Source: Pseudomonas lini (lineage in GTDB: Bacteria > Pseudomonadota > Gammaproteobacteria > Pseudomonadales > Pseudomonadaceae). From it: a stretch of DNA of 64,000 nucleotides. The position numbers were made by a program, and so were the translations under genes. The notes under the pieces were generated by a model. That model did no database searches. It saw only the letters and a list, made by a program, of their open reading frames with translations, and was not told where the DNA came from. Each line of letters starts with the position of its first letter. Within the stretch, counting starts at the first letter, position 1. The stretch is taken from NCBI RefSeq assembly GCF_001042905.1, contig NZ_JYLB01000001.1, positions 868,001 through 932,000 of the forward strand, given 5' to 3'. This document shows positions 10,408-19,985 of the stretch, in pieces.

Positions 10408-11589
10408 TTAACCGACCTTCGTCAGGGCCTGCGCCAGATCAGCGCGCAGGTCTTCGACATCCTCGACCCCCACTGACAAACGCACCAGCGCATCGCCGAT
10501 GCCGAGTTGTGCCCGGGTTTCGACGGGGATGCTGGCATGGGTCATGATCGCCGGATGCTCGATCAGGCTTTCCACCCCGCCCAGGCTCTCGGCCAAGGCA
10601 AAGATCCGCACACTCTCGAGGAAGCGCTTGGTGCCAGCCAGGTCGCAGTTCAAATCGAGGGAAATCATTCCGCCGAATCCACGCATTTGCCGCCGCGCCA
10701 GTTCGTGCTGCGGGTGCGATGGCAGGCCTGGATAATAGACACGCGCCACCTGCGGCTGACGCTCCAGCCATTGCGCCAGCTCCAGCGCGTTGCGGCAATG
10801 GCGCTCCATGCGTAGCGCAAGGGTCTTCACCCCGCGCAACGTGAGAAAAGCATCGAACGGCCCGGCGATAGCCCCCACCGCGTTCTGCAGAAACCCCAGG
10901 CGCTCAGCCAGTTCAGCGTTCTGCCCGACCACCGCGATGCCGCCGATCACGTCGGAGTGACCATTCAGGTACTTGGTCGTCGAGTGCAGCACGATGTCGA
11001 AGCCCAACTCCAGCGGGCGCTGTATCCACGGGCTGGCAAAGGTATTGTCGGCCACACAAATGATGCCTCGCTCGCGACAGGTGCGCGCGACGGCGGCGAG
11101 ATCAGTCAGGCTCAGCAGAGGATTGCTCGGCGTCTCGACCCAGACCATCCGCGTGTCGTCCTGTAGCGACGCCTCGAATGCAGCCAGGTCAGTCAGATCG
11201 ACGAAGCTGAAACGATGCCCGGCACTGCGCTGGCGCACCTTGTCAAACAGGCGGAATGTACCGCCGTACAAGTCATTGCCAGAGACGATGTGGGCGCCAG
11301 CATCGAGCAATTCGAGCACGTTGGCGATCGCCGCCAGCCCGGAAGCGAAGGCGAAGGCTTGGGTACCACCCTCGAGGTCCGCCACACAACGCTCCAGCGC
11401 AAAGCGCGTCGGATTATGCGAGCGCCCGTAATCGAAGCCCTTGTGCACACCCGGGCTCTGTTGCAGATAGGTGGAGTTGGCATAAATCGGCGGCATCAGC
11501 GCCCCGGTGGACGGGTCCGGCGTCTGTCCGGCATGGATCACACGGGTGGCGAAGGCACGTGGTTTGGCGGTTTCATCGTGCTGACTCAT
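10408..11589 (-). CDS. Cys/Met metabolism PLP enzyme (cystathionine gamma-lyase/gamma-synthase type)
   Basis: 393 residues, the family length. The N-terminal TRVIHAGQTPDPSTGALMPPIY, then YGRSHNPTR, is the Cys/Met metabolism PLP signature. The PLP lysine is K206 in LHSTTKYLNGHSD, and the C-terminal domain ends in LSVGVEDVEDL. It overlaps the cystathionine beta-synthase gene by 4 nt, so together they form a reverse trans-sulfuration pair turning homocysteine and serine into cysteine. That context favours gamma-lyase over gamma-synthase, though sequence alone does not decide it. Confidence 0.88.
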   Translation of the reverse strand: MSQHDETAKPRAFATRVIHAGQTPDPSTGALMPPIYANSTYLQQSPGVHKGFDYGRSHNPTRFALERCVADLEGGTQAFAFASGLAAIANVLELLDAGAHIVSGNDLYGGTFRLFDKVRQRSAGHRFSFVDLTDLAAFEASLQDDTRMVWVETPSNPLLSLTDLAAVARTCRERGIICVADNTFASPWIQRPLELGFDIVLHSTTKYLNGHSDVIGGIAVVGQNAELAERLGFLQNAVGAIAGPFDAFLTLRGVKTLALRMERHCRNALELAQWLERQPQVARVYYPGLPSHPQHELARRQMRGFGGMISLDLNCDLAGTKRFLESVRIFALAESLGGVESLIEHPAIMTHASIPVETRAQLGIGDALVRLSVGVEDVEDLRADLAQALTKVG

Positions 11590-12962
11590 GCAAGGGATCT
11601 CCGCAGGTAATTGAGCATGTCGACGCGGGTAATCAGCCCGTGGAAACCCGAGGCGTCGGCGATCATCGCCACCAATCCACGGTCGAGCTTCGCCTCCAGT
11701 TCAGCCAGACTGGCGCCGGGTGGCAGGATTTCCAGCTTGTCAGTCATCGCACTGCTCACTGCCATACGGAAGTGCGAAGCGTCTTCGTGCACGCCAAGCA
11801 GGATATCGGACTCGTCGATCACACCGACCAGCCGCTGCCCGTCCACCAGCACCGGCAGTTGCGACACATCCGCCAGGCGCATGCGCTGGAACGCGGTGAG
11901 CAGCGTGTCGTCCGGGCCCACGCTGACCACCCGGCCATCCTCGAAACGCCGCGCGATCAGGTCACGCAAATCACCGTAGCGCTTGCGCGCAAGCAGCCCC
12001 TGATCGTTCATCCACTGGTCGTTGTAGACCTTCGACAGGTAGCGGGTGCCGGTGTCGCAGACGAAACTGACCACCCGCTTCGGCTCGGTTTGCTCGCGGC
12101 AGTAACGCAATGCCGCCGCCAGCAATGTGCCGGTCGAGGAGCCGCCGAGAATCCCTTCCGCGCGCAACAGTTGACGCGCATGATCGAAGCTTTCCTCGTC
12201 GCTGATCGAATAGGCCTTTCGCACGCTGGACAGGTCGGCAATCGACGGAATGAAGTCTTCGCCAATACCCTCCACCGCCCAGGAACCGGGCGTACCAAGG
12301 GTGCCGCTGCGGCTGTATTCGGCCATCACCGAACCGACCGGGTCGGCCAGCACCATTTCCAGATTCGGTTGTACGCGCTGAAAGAAACGGGTCAGCCCGG
12401 TCAACGTGCCGGCCGAACCGACGCCGACAACGATGGCATCCACATCATGCTGAGTCTGCGCCCAGATCTCCGGAGCAGTACTGCACTCGTGGGCCAGCGG
12501 GTTGGCCGGGTTGTTGAATTGATCAGCGAAGAAGGCGTCGGGAATTTCCTGCGCCAACCGCGCAGCGACATCCTGGTAATAATCGGGATGACCTTTGCCG
12601 ACGTCGGAACGGGTGATGTGCACTTCGGCGCCCATCGCCTTGAGGTGCAGGACCTTTTCGGTGGACATCTTGTCCGGCACCACCAACACCACCCGATATC
12701 CCTTGGCCCGACCGACCAGCGCCAGGCCCAAACCGGTGTTGCCGGCGGTGGCCTCGACGATGGTGCCGCCGGGGCGCAGGCGCCCATCGCGCTCGGCGGC
12801 GTCGATCATTGCCAGGCCGATGCGATCCTTGATCGAGCCACCGGGGTTTTGCGATTCGAGTTTGAGAAACAGCGTGCACGGACCGGTATCGAAGCGGCTG
12901 ACACGCACCAGCGGCGTATTACCGATCAGTTCGAGCACGGCAGGACGGGAGTCGTTCGGCAT
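11586..12962 (-). CDS. Cystathionine beta-synthase (PLP domain plus tandem CBS domains)
   Basis: 458 residues from the ATG at 12962, preceded by GAGGTGAC; the longer frame to 13019 lacks such a signal. The fold II PLP domain starts ELIGNTPLVRV, with the Schiff-base lysine K45 in PGGSIKDR and the phosphate-binding loop GGSSTGTLL. The last about 120 residues are two CBS modules (VVSVGPDDTLLTAFQRMRLADVSQLPV and the paired VSSAMTDKLEILPPGA). No N-terminal heme domain is present. It condenses homocysteine with serine, and its stop overlaps the start of the next gene by 4 nt. Confidence 0.9.
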   Translation of the reverse strand: MPNDSRPAVLELIGNTPLVRVSRFDTGPCTLFLKLESQNPGGSIKDRIGLAMIDAAERDGRLRPGGTIVEATAGNTGLGLALVGRAKGYRVVLVVPDKMSTEKVLHLKAMGAEVHITRSDVGKGHPDYYQDVAARLAQEIPDAFFADQFNNPANPLAHECSTAPEIWAQTQHDVDAIVVGVGSAGTLTGLTRFFQRVQPNLEMVLADPVGSVMAEYSRSGTLGTPGSWAVEGIGEDFIPSIADLSSVRKAYSISDEESFDHARQLLRAEGILGGSSTGTLLAAALRYCREQTEPKRVVSFVCDTGTRYLSKVYNDQWMNDQGLLARKRYGDLRDLIARRFEDGRVVSVGPDDTLLTAFQRMRLADVSQLPVLVDGQRLVGVIDESDILLGVHEDASHFRMAVSSAMTDKLEILPPGASLAELEAKLDRGLVAMIADASGFHGLITRVDMLNYLRRSLA

Positions 12963-13128
12963 GTCGTCACCTCGCTGCTTGTATCCGCACTGGATGGACA
13001 GCGACCTGCGGCGAATCATTGCGCGCCAGTCGCAAGCAAAGCCTCGCCTTGGACCATAGGCCGGGATTACGCCCCCCGCAACTTTTCGCAGCCAGTCGGT
13101 ACTGTCTCTGGCTCAAGACTCTCTTAAA

Positions 13129-15603
13129 TCAGGCCGGCACTTTTCCCTGACGATGATCCGCAAAAAACGCCTTGCCCTTGCCGATCCGGTCGGAGGCCTT
13201 GGGCATATTCGCAGCCGAGGTATCCTGGCCATCGACATACCAATAGCAATGGCTCACTGCCCGGGTGATGCCCACGTAAGCCAGTCGCAGAATCTCGTCT
13301 TTCTGTGCGCTGTCGTAAGCTTCGCTGTCGCCAGCCTTGCCGAGCCCGGCCATGCGATAGACCTGGTTCTTGTAGGGTGAACTGGTCAGATGCTGGCAAT
13401 CGCCCAGCAGAAATACCGCATCCGCCTGCAGGCCTTTGGCGCTGTGATAGGTCAGTTGTTTGAGCCGTCGGGCGTCGTATGGCAAGCTAGAATCCACATT
13501 AACTACAGACTGAATATGCTCTTCTATCAACAACTTATCGCTGCTTTTTCGATAAAGCATCAAGATCGAATCGCCTTTTCTGTAGTGCTCGATCAGGTGC
13601 TGGGCCATGCCCTGGTCATCCCGATCGAGCACATTCACCGGCAGCAGTGCCTTGGGTTCACCGCTAGCCTTGGCCTTCTTGCCAGCGATCGCCGGAGCCG
13701 CGCGGACGATATGCTCCGCCGCGTCGATGATGTGCTGATGGCTGCGGTAATTGTCGCTGAGCATCACTTTGGTCGTGCTCGGCGACGGGAATTCCTTGTT
13801 GAATTCCATGAAGTAAGTCGGCGAGCTGCCGCGCCAGCCATAGATGGACTGCCAGTCATCACCGACACAAAGCAATGACGAACGCTGCGCGCCGCGCCCG
13901 ACATGCATGGCCGGCCCGCGACTGCGGATCTCCGCCAGGCTGGCGCGAATCCACGAAACGATCTGCGGCGACACGTCCTGAAACTCGTCAATCATCAAGT
14001 GCGACATTGGCCTGAGCAGCTCATCGCTCAGCAGCTTGAGATTCTCCGGCGAATGTTCACTGAACAAGGCGAACATCCGGTTGTAGGTCATCACCGGTGG
14101 CGATTGATCCAGCAGATGATCTTCCAGCGCTCGCCAGAACAGACTCAAGGCCTCGAAGAAGAACCGGTCCGGGTCATCCTTGGCGAAACTCATCTGGCCC
14201 ACGGCATTCGGCACATCCAGGCCGAGGTTTTCAATAAACCCGGCCGCTGCGACAAAACAGTCCAGCAACGGCGCAGAACCGAGCTCGCCCTTGACCTTGT
14301 AATCGAAGCCCGGCCCGGCGCTGGCGTCCCCGGCAAGCGATGCCAAAACACGCTTTGAAGATTCATAACTGTCTAGCCATATCAAAGGCTTACGACAGAA
14401 AGCTTGAAACAGGGTGCGCTTTACTGCCCATTCTGCGCGCACTGAAAGTTTGGCATTCGGACGGCTGACCAGGGGATTTTCCCGAGGATCGAAACCCAGC
14501 ACCACCCAGGCATCCAGCGTCGGAATGTAGCCGTGGCAATGAAAGGTCGAACCGTTGATATCGAAGGTCTGACGATTCGGTTCGATGCCCTTGATCGGCC
14601 AGGCACCGGCGCGAAACCACAAGTCCTCAATGGTGTCGCACAGTTCTTCATCGCGCTTGGCGGCGAGTTCAGTCACCGCCATGCGCTTCTGCACGTCTGG
14701 GTGATCACGCTCCAGTTCCTTGAGCTGCAAGGCATGACGCGACAAAGGCTTGATCAACTCGCGGAAACGCTCATCGCGGCTGTACAGGCTGTGATAGCAG
14801 GCATTGAGTTGCTGACGCTGGGCATCGTTGATGCGCAAATCGAAGGGGTTGCTGTCGACCTCCTCATCGCCGCCTTGCACGCGGTGACTGAGGTTTTCGA
14901 AGGCTTGCAGCCGCTCGAAACCCGGCAGGCTGCGAACAATCGGCAGGATGCGCGAATGGAAAGTGCGCACCAGATCGCGCGCTTCCTTAAGGCTGATTCC
15001 CCGGCCCCAGACTGCAAACAGCTCGATCAGCTTATTAATGAAGTCCTTGCGCGATTCGCGGGTGAAGGTCACCACGGTCATCGAACTCAGCTCAAACCCC
15101 AGGTAATGGCTGAGCAGCAGAATTCGCAGCACCAGGGTAGTCGACTTGCCCGCGCCCGCGCCGGCGATCACCGAGGTCGAGGGGGTGTCGCTGAAAATCA
15201 TCTTCCATTGGGCGGTGCTCGGCTGGGCGTGCGCGGGCAGTAATCGCGCCACGTCGGCCTTCATGCGCTTCTTCAGCTCAGCACTCAATGGCAGCCGCCA
15301 ATCGTCGAACAGATTGTCATCGACGTTGGGCGGTCGATGCTCGGTCGAGCGCGAGTCGCGAATCAACAGAACCTGCCGACCTTCCTCCAACCCCTCGAGT
15401 TTGCCTTCCTTATAGCCGTACTCCACACCGGCGCTGTGGCCACTGCGAAAACCGTCGGCTTGGCCGTGCAGCCAGGACGCACGGTGTTGCGCGCGCAATC
15501 GGGTAAGGCCATGGCCAAAGAACCGGGCGGCCAGGCGCTTGAGCAGTGGCATCTCGGCCAAGGGACGAAGTTCGGGGGGAAGATCGGGGGTGTGTTGCGG
15601 CAC
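13129..15603 (-). CDS. UvrD/Rep-type superfamily 1 ATP-dependent DNA helicase
   Basis: 824 residues. Walker A is AGAGAGKSTT (about 147-156). The Walker B region reads LMIDEFQDVSPQI, motif III VGDDWQSIYGWRGS, motif IV LSDNYRSHQHI, motif V YHSAKGLQADAVFLLGDC, and motif VI RLAYVGITRAVSHCYWY. The first about 125 residues carry a charged stretch rather than a nuclease, and the 2B-region insertion is longer than in UvrD. It is probably a 3'-5' helicase in repair or replication restart. The closest functional class, HelD/helicase IV-like, is a guess. It is monocistronic. Confidence 0.88.
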   Translation of the reverse strand: MPQHTPDLPPELRPLAEMPLLKRLAARFFGHGLTRLRAQHRASWLHGQADGFRSGHSAGVEYGYKEGKLEGLEEGRQVLLIRDSRSTEHRPPNVDDNLFDDWRLPLSAELKKRMKADVARLLPAHAQPSTAQWKMIFSDTPSTSVIAGAGAGKSTTLVLRILLLSHYLGFELSSMTVVTFTRESRKDFINKLIELFAVWGRGISLKEARDLVRTFHSRILPIVRSLPGFERLQAFENLSHRVQGGDEEVDSNPFDLRINDAQRQQLNACYHSLYSRDERFRELIKPLSRHALQLKELERDHPDVQKRMAVTELAAKRDEELCDTIEDLWFRAGAWPIKGIEPNRQTFDINGSTFHCHGYIPTLDAWVVLGFDPRENPLVSRPNAKLSVRAEWAVKRTLFQAFCRKPLIWLDSYESSKRVLASLAGDASAGPGFDYKVKGELGSAPLLDCFVAAAGFIENLGLDVPNAVGQMSFAKDDPDRFFFEALSLFWRALEDHLLDQSPPVMTYNRMFALFSEHSPENLKLLSDELLRPMSHLMIDEFQDVSPQIVSWIRASLAEIRSRGPAMHVGRGAQRSSLLCVGDDWQSIYGWRGSSPTYFMEFNKEFPSPSTTKVMLSDNYRSHQHIIDAAEHIVRAAPAIAGKKAKASGEPKALLPVNVLDRDDQGMAQHLIEHYRKGDSILMLYRKSSDKLLIEEHIQSVVNVDSSLPYDARRLKQLTYHSAKGLQADAVFLLGDCQHLTSSPYKNQVYRMAGLGKAGDSEAYDSAQKDEILRLAYVGITRAVSHCYWYVDGQDTSAANMPKASDRIGKGKAFFADHRQGKVPA

Positions 15604-15883
15604 GCTGACGGACTCCAGAGTGTGAGGCTGTTGAGGGCTATGGTGTCTGCATTTTCCGTTGAGTTCTAGTGAAATGCTTACAGGTCATTGGCTTATGCGA
15701 TGAAGTGAAGGCTGGGTGAGAATGTTTCGAGGATATTTGATATCAATTAATTCGATTGTATTGAGGCATTTTTTACGCTTTTTATCGATTAATACCTGAT
15801 AGATGATGCTCGCCATCAACCACCGGTTCTCGTTTATGGCCCTATGCGTTCTGCCCGAATGACGAACCTTTCAGGAGACGATC

Positions 15884-16579
15884 ATGCTTGAACTCAGACC
15901 TTTCAACTCGCTGGGCGGCGCACACCATGGCTGGTTGGATGCCCATCACCATTTTTCGTTCGCCGAGTACCACGACCCCAAGCGCATGAACTGGGGCAAC
16001 CTGCGGGTGTGGAACGATGACGTGATTGCCGCCGGCACCGGGTTCCCGCAACACCCGCACCGTGACATGGAAATCATCACCTACGTTCGTGAAGGCGCGA
16101 TCACCCACCAAGACAACCTCGGTAACAAGGGCCGCACCGAAGCGGGCGACGTGCAGGTCATGAGCGCCGGCACCGGAATCGCTCACAGTGAGTACAACCT
16201 GGAAGCAACCGAGACCCGGATCTTTCAGATCTGGATCATCCCCAACGAAGTGGGTTCGGCCCCGTCGTGGGGTGCCAAGCCGTTCCCCAAAGGCGAGCGC
16301 GAAGGTTTCGTGACCCTGGCCAGTGGCAAGGCCGGCGATGATCAAAGCCTGCACATTCGCGCCGATGCTCGTCTGGTGGCGGCGAATCTGAAGGCCGGTG
16401 AGTCCGCGGAGTATCAGCTGGAGAGTGGCCGTCGGGCTTACTTGGTTCCAGCCACTGGGGTCATTGAAGTCAATGGCTTGCGTGCACAAGCTCGAGACGG
16501 TGTCGCGATTGCCGATGAGCAGGTGTTGCGCGTGACGGCGATTGAGGACAGTGAGATTGTGTTGGTTGATGTGGCTTGA
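15884..16579 (+). CDS. Pirin-family protein (YhhW-like, quercetinase-type bicupin)
   Basis: 231 residues, near the length of short bacterial pirins. The N-terminal cupin has the metal-binding residues H57 and H59 (FPQHPHRDME) and H101 and E103 (TGIAHSEYN). The second cupin is shortened. Members such as E. coli YhhW show quercetin 2,3-dioxygenase activity in vitro, but the cellular role is unclear. A strong SD (CAGGAGACG) precedes the ATG, and a Rho-independent terminator follows 18 nt after the stop, so it is a single-gene unit. Confidence 0.9.
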   Translation: MLELRPFNSLGGAHHGWLDAHHHFSFAEYHDPKRMNWGNLRVWNDDVIAAGTGFPQHPHRDMEIITYVREGAITHQDNLGNKGRTEAGDVQVMSAGTGIAHSEYNLEATETRIFQIWIIPNEVGSAPSWGAKPFPKGEREGFVTLASGKAGDDQSLHIRADARLVAANLKAGESAEYQLESGRRAYLVPATGVIEVNGLRAQARDGVAIADEQVLRVTAIEDSEIVLVDVA

Positions 16580-16596
16580 TGCGGTAAATGCAGGGC

Positions 16597-16634
16597 AAAA
16601 AAAGGGGGCGACCGTTAATGGTCGCCCCTTTTTT
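16597..16634 (+). terminator. Rho-independent terminator after the pirin gene
   Basis: A GC-rich stem (GGGGCGACC pairing with GGTCGCCCC around GTTAAT) is flanked by an A-run on the left and TTTTTTT on the right, so it could work in both directions. Confidence 0.92.
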
Positions 16635-16665
16635 GTGGTTGAAATCCTGGGTAACTGTAGCGACG

Positions 16666-16752
16666 CCTTCGCGGGCAAGCCTCGCTCCTACAGGAATAGT
16701 GTCGTTCACATGGGCGACTAACTTCTGTAGGAGCGAGGCTTGCCCGCGAAGG
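16666..16752. repeat. REP-type inverted pair, class B (CTGTAGGAGCGAGGCTTGCC)
   Basis: Perfect 28-bp arms at 16666-16693 and 16725-16752 with a 31-nt spacer. The sequence differs from the class A pairs (192, 10293) and the class C pair (62501). It ends 9 nt before the pgm stop codon position. Confidence 0.9.
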
Positions 16753-16761
16753 GGCCGTCAC

Positions 16762-18408
16762 CTATTTCGCAGAAATCGCGCCATCCACCAAGGTCTGAGC
16801 TTCCGCCACCAACAGCTTCAGGTGATCGTCACTGACAAAGCTTTCCGCGTAGATCTTGTAGATATCCTCAGTGCCCGATGGCCGCGCCGCGAACCAACCG
16901 TTTTCGGTCATGACTTTCAGACCGCCAATGGCCTGGTCGTTGCCCGGTGCATGGCTGAGGATGCTCTGGATCGCTTCACCCGCCAACTGAGTCGAGGTGA
17001 CCTGATCCGGCGACAATTTACTCAGCAACGCTTTCTGCTCGGGGTTCGCCTTGGCATCGACCCGTACCGAGAAAGGTTCGCCCAGTTCATCGGTCAGCGC
17101 GCGATAGGCCTGGCTAGGGTCGCGGCCCGTGCGAGCAGTCATTTCGGCGGCCAGCAATGCCGGAATCAAGCCATCCTTGTCGGTGCACCAGACACTGCCG
17201 TCCTTGCGCAGGAACGACGCGCCAGCACTTTCTTCGCCACCAAAGCCGAGGGAGCCGTCGAACAGGCCATCAGCAAACCATTTGAAGCCGACCGGCACTT
17301 CGTACAGGCGACGGCCCAGGCGCTTGGCAACGCGATCGATCAAGCCACTGCTGACCACGGTTTTGCCCACGGCTGCATCGGCGCGCCACTGTGGACGATT
17401 CTGGAACAGGTAATCGATCGTCACCGCGAGGTAGTTGTTGGGTGCCAGCAAACCACCGGACGGGGTCACGATGCCATGTCGGTCGTGATCCGGGTCACAG
17501 GCAAAGGCCACGTCAAAACGCTCTTTCAGTCCGATCAGACCTTGCATGGCGTGGCTGGACGATGGGTCCATGCGGATCTGCCCGTCCCAGTCGACGGTCA
17601 TGAAACGGAATGTCGCATCAACTTCTTTATTCACCACCTCCAGGTCCAGGCGATAGTGCTCGGCAATCGCCGACCAGTAGCGCACCCCTGCTCCGCCCAG
17701 CGGATCGACGCCCAGACGCAGCTTCGCATCGCGGATGGCGTCGAAGTCGATCACGTTGATCAGGTCAGCGACATAGGTGTTGAGGTAATCGTGACGATGG
17801 GTGGTGCTGGCCTTCAGGGCCTGCTCGTAGCTGATGCGTTTGACGCCAGCGAGTTTGGCCGCCAGCAGCTCGTTGGCCTTGGCTTCGATCCACTTGGTGA
17901 TATGGGTATCGGCCGGGCCGCCGTTGGTAGGGTTGTACTTGTAGCCACCGCTTTGTGGCGGGTTGTGGGACGGCGTGATGACGATGCCGTCCGCCAGGCC
18001 GGAGGTGCGCCCACGGTTGTAGCAAAGAATCGCATGGGAAATGGCCGGCGTCGGCGTGTACTCGTCGCCTTCAGCGATCATCACCGTCACGCCGTTCGCC
18101 GCCAGGACTTCCAGGGCACTGGCACCGGCCGGCGTGGACAGCGCATGGGTGTCGATCCCGACGAACAGTGGACCGTCGATGCCTTGGGCTTCGCGGTACA
18201 GGCAGATCGCCTGACTGATGGCCAGAACGTGCCATTCGTTGAAACTCAGATCGAACGAGCTACCTCGGTGTCCGGACGTGCCGAAGGCGACGCGCTGGGT
18301 AGAAATGGCTGCATCGGGCTGGCCGGTGTAATAGGCCGTCACCAGTCGCGGGATGTCGACCAACAGTTCTGCCGGTGCCGGTTTGCCCGCAAAAGGACTG
18401 AGTGTCAT
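16762..18408 (-). CDS. pgm: Phosphoglucomutase (alpha-D-glucose phosphate-specific)
   Basis: 548 residues. The catalytic phosphoserine loop is TPSHNPP with S147. The metal-binding loop is CDPDHDRHG, the sugar-specificity loop [10 protein letters not shown], and the phosphate-binding C-terminal stretch [16 protein letters not shown]. It interconverts glucose-1-phosphate and glucose-6-phosphate, feeding UDP-glucose, glycogen/trehalose and envelope polysaccharides. The length and N-terminus ([11 protein letters not shown]) match bacterial Pgm rather than the shorter AlgC-type enzymes. It stands alone, with a REP pair downstream. Confidence 0.95.
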   Translation of the reverse strand: MTLSPFAGKPAPAELLVDIPRLVTAYYTGQPDAAISTQRVAFGTSGHRGSSFDLSFNEWHVLAISQAICLYREAQGIDGPLFVGIDTHALSTPAGASALEVLAANGVTVMIAEGDEYTPTPAISHAILCYNRGRTSGLADGIVITPSHNPPQSGGYKYNPTNGGPADTHITKWIEAKANELLAAKLAGVKRISYEQALKASTTHRHDYLNTYVADLINVIDFDAIRDAKLRLGVDPLGGAGVRYWSAIAEHYRLDLEVVNKEVDATFRFMTVDWDGQIRMDPSSSHAMQGLIGLKERFDVAFACDPDHDRHGIVTPSGGLLAPNNYLAVTIDYLFQNRPQWRADAAVGKTVVSSGLIDRVAKRLGRRLYEVPVGFKWFADGLFDGSLGFGGEESAGASFLRKDGSVWCTDKDGLIPALLAAEMTARTGRDPSQAYRALTDELGEPFSVRVDAKANPEQKALLSKLSPDQVTSTQLAGEAIQSILSHAPGNDQAIGGLKVMTENGWFAARPSGTEDIYKIYAESFVSDDHLKLLVAEAQTLVDGAISAK

Positions 18409-18517
18409 GCAAAACCTCTGAGAAAGAGTGGTTCGGGATTAGAACGCAGTTTACTGACTGTTTGCCCTTGGCGCGATGTTATCGATTGTCAGGTTCCGGG
18501 GAGGATTTTGCCTCGGC

Positions 18518-19918
18518 TCAGTCGATCGACTCCAGGCGCAAGGCATCTCCCAACAGTCCCAGTGCGTCGGCGAGGTCATGGTGACCACCGAAGGTATGAC
18601 TCAGGCGCAAATGCTGCCCATGCAATCCTTGCAGGCTGAACAGTTCTCCCGGCGCAATCACCACATGCTGCTTGAGCAAACGCTCGAACACTCGATGCAC
18701 ATTGACCTGACGCAACGAGCGGATCCAGATCGTCGCCCCACCCTGGGGTTCAACGAAGTGCAGCGCATCGGGCAGACGCTCTTCAAGCAACCGGGTCATC
18801 TGCACCATGCGTTCCTTGAGCAGTCGACGCAACACCAGCAGGTGTTGATCGATGCGCCCGTTGCTGTACAGCCGCGCAATGGCTTTCTGACGAATCAGCG
18901 ACAGACGGAAAGCGCGTAGCAGAAAGTGCCGTTGCAGGTCGACGCGCAGCCGTCGCGAAAGCACATAGCCATAGGGCGCCTCCGACCCGATGATTTTCTC
19001 GAACGTGGAAAACACGATCAGCCGGTCAGGGTCCAGCAGATCGCGAAACCGCAGGCCGTTCGGCTCGAATTCGAGTTCGCCGTAACAATCGTTTTCCAAC
19101 ACCCAACTGCCATGTCGTTCCAGCAGCCGTGCGGTGGATTGCCTGTTACTGTCAGGCGCCACACTGCCCCGGGGCATGTTCAGTCCCGATGAAAGCATCA
19201 CCAGCCGCACCCGCTCGGTCTCAAGCAAATGGTTCAACTGCTCAAGATCCAGACCACCATCGGCTTGCAACGGCAATTCGATCACCTTCACATCCGCGCC
19301 CTGGAGCAGGCGCAGAATCACCCAGTCGCACGGCGACTCGACCACCACCACCGCATCTTTGAGACCAAGGGCGGCAATCAGTATTTCCAGGACTCCCCGC
19401 AGGTCGGCGCCGATATAGACATCATCGGCATGCCAGCAGCGTGTCGGCGAAGTGGTGTAGCGCGCCGCCAGGGCTGTGCGCAGCTCCAGTTCGCCGCAGG
19501 GTTGCGAAGACGGTTGTGGCTGGCGCGGATACTGGCGCAGCAGTTCTCGCTCCAGCAATAGCAACGGGCTATCCAGGGGTTGTAATGACGCAGGCTCATC
19601 GGCGCTCAGCACCAGCATGCCGGGACGTCTGGCATTGACATAAACCGTTTCGAGCAGGTCCTTGCCGCTGCCGGGAATGCCGATTGAGGACACGGGGAGT
19701 GCGTAATAGCCGGACTTGGCCACTGAATAGACGCGCCCTTCCTTTTCCAGCAGCGAATAGGCGTACTGGATGGTCGAGATTGACACACTCAGGCGGTGCG
19801 CCAACTGTCGCAATGAGGGCAGGCGTACTTGCACGTCACTGCCCGGCTCATTGATCAGGTTAGTCAGGTAACGGTACACCGCCTGGTACGCAAAATCGGT
19901 ATCTCGTGGTCCTTTCAT
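18518..19918 (-). CDS. MocR/GntR-type regulator with aminotransferase-like domain
   Basis: 466 residues. A GntR winged helix comes first (RLPSLRQLAHRLSVSISTIQYAYSLLEKEGRVYSVAKSGYYALP, residues about 27-75). A fold I aminotransferase-like domain follows, with a candidate PLP lysine in FSTFEKIIGSEAPYGYVLS and a terminal arginine region (HLRLSHTF). MocR proteins use PLP as an effector to regulate nearby genes. The likely target is the 497-residue gene transcribed just upstream in the same direction (67-nt gap). Confidence 0.88.
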   Translation of the reverse strand: MKGPRDTDFAYQAVYRYLTNLINEPGSDVQVRLPSLRQLAHRLSVSISTIQYAYSLLEKEGRVYSVAKSGYYALPVSSIGIPGSGKDLLETVYVNARRPGMLVLSADEPASLQPLDSPLLLLERELLRQYPRQPQPSSQPCGELELRTALAARYTTSPTRCWHADDVYIGADLRGVLEILIAALGLKDAVVVVESPCDWVILRLLQGADVKVIELPLQADGGLDLEQLNHLLETERVRLVMLSSGLNMPRGSVAPDSNRQSTARLLERHGSWVLENDCYGELEFEPNGLRFRDLLDPDRLIVFSTFEKIIGSEAPYGYVLSRRLRVDLQRHFLLRAFRLSLIRQKAIARLYSNGRIDQHLLVLRRLLKERMVQMTRLLEERLPDALHFVEPQGGATIWIRSLRQVNVHRVFERLLKQHVVIAPGELFSLQGLHGQHLRLSHTFGGHHDLADALGLLGDALRLESID

Positions 19919-19985
19919 GGGTAACGGCCGAACAGGTTACAAACGTCGTGAAGCATCCTTGCCGAATCCGTCAAACCTGGCACTT

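Noticed and set aside
11256..13127. 623-codon open frame on the plus strand
   Set aside because: Antisense to the cystathionine beta-synthase and gamma-lyase genes; composition of a GC-rich shadow frame, with no family resemblance.
16588..18639. 683-codon open frame on the plus strand
   Set aside because: Antisense shadow of pgm; it starts inside the terminator and REP region and resembles no protein family.
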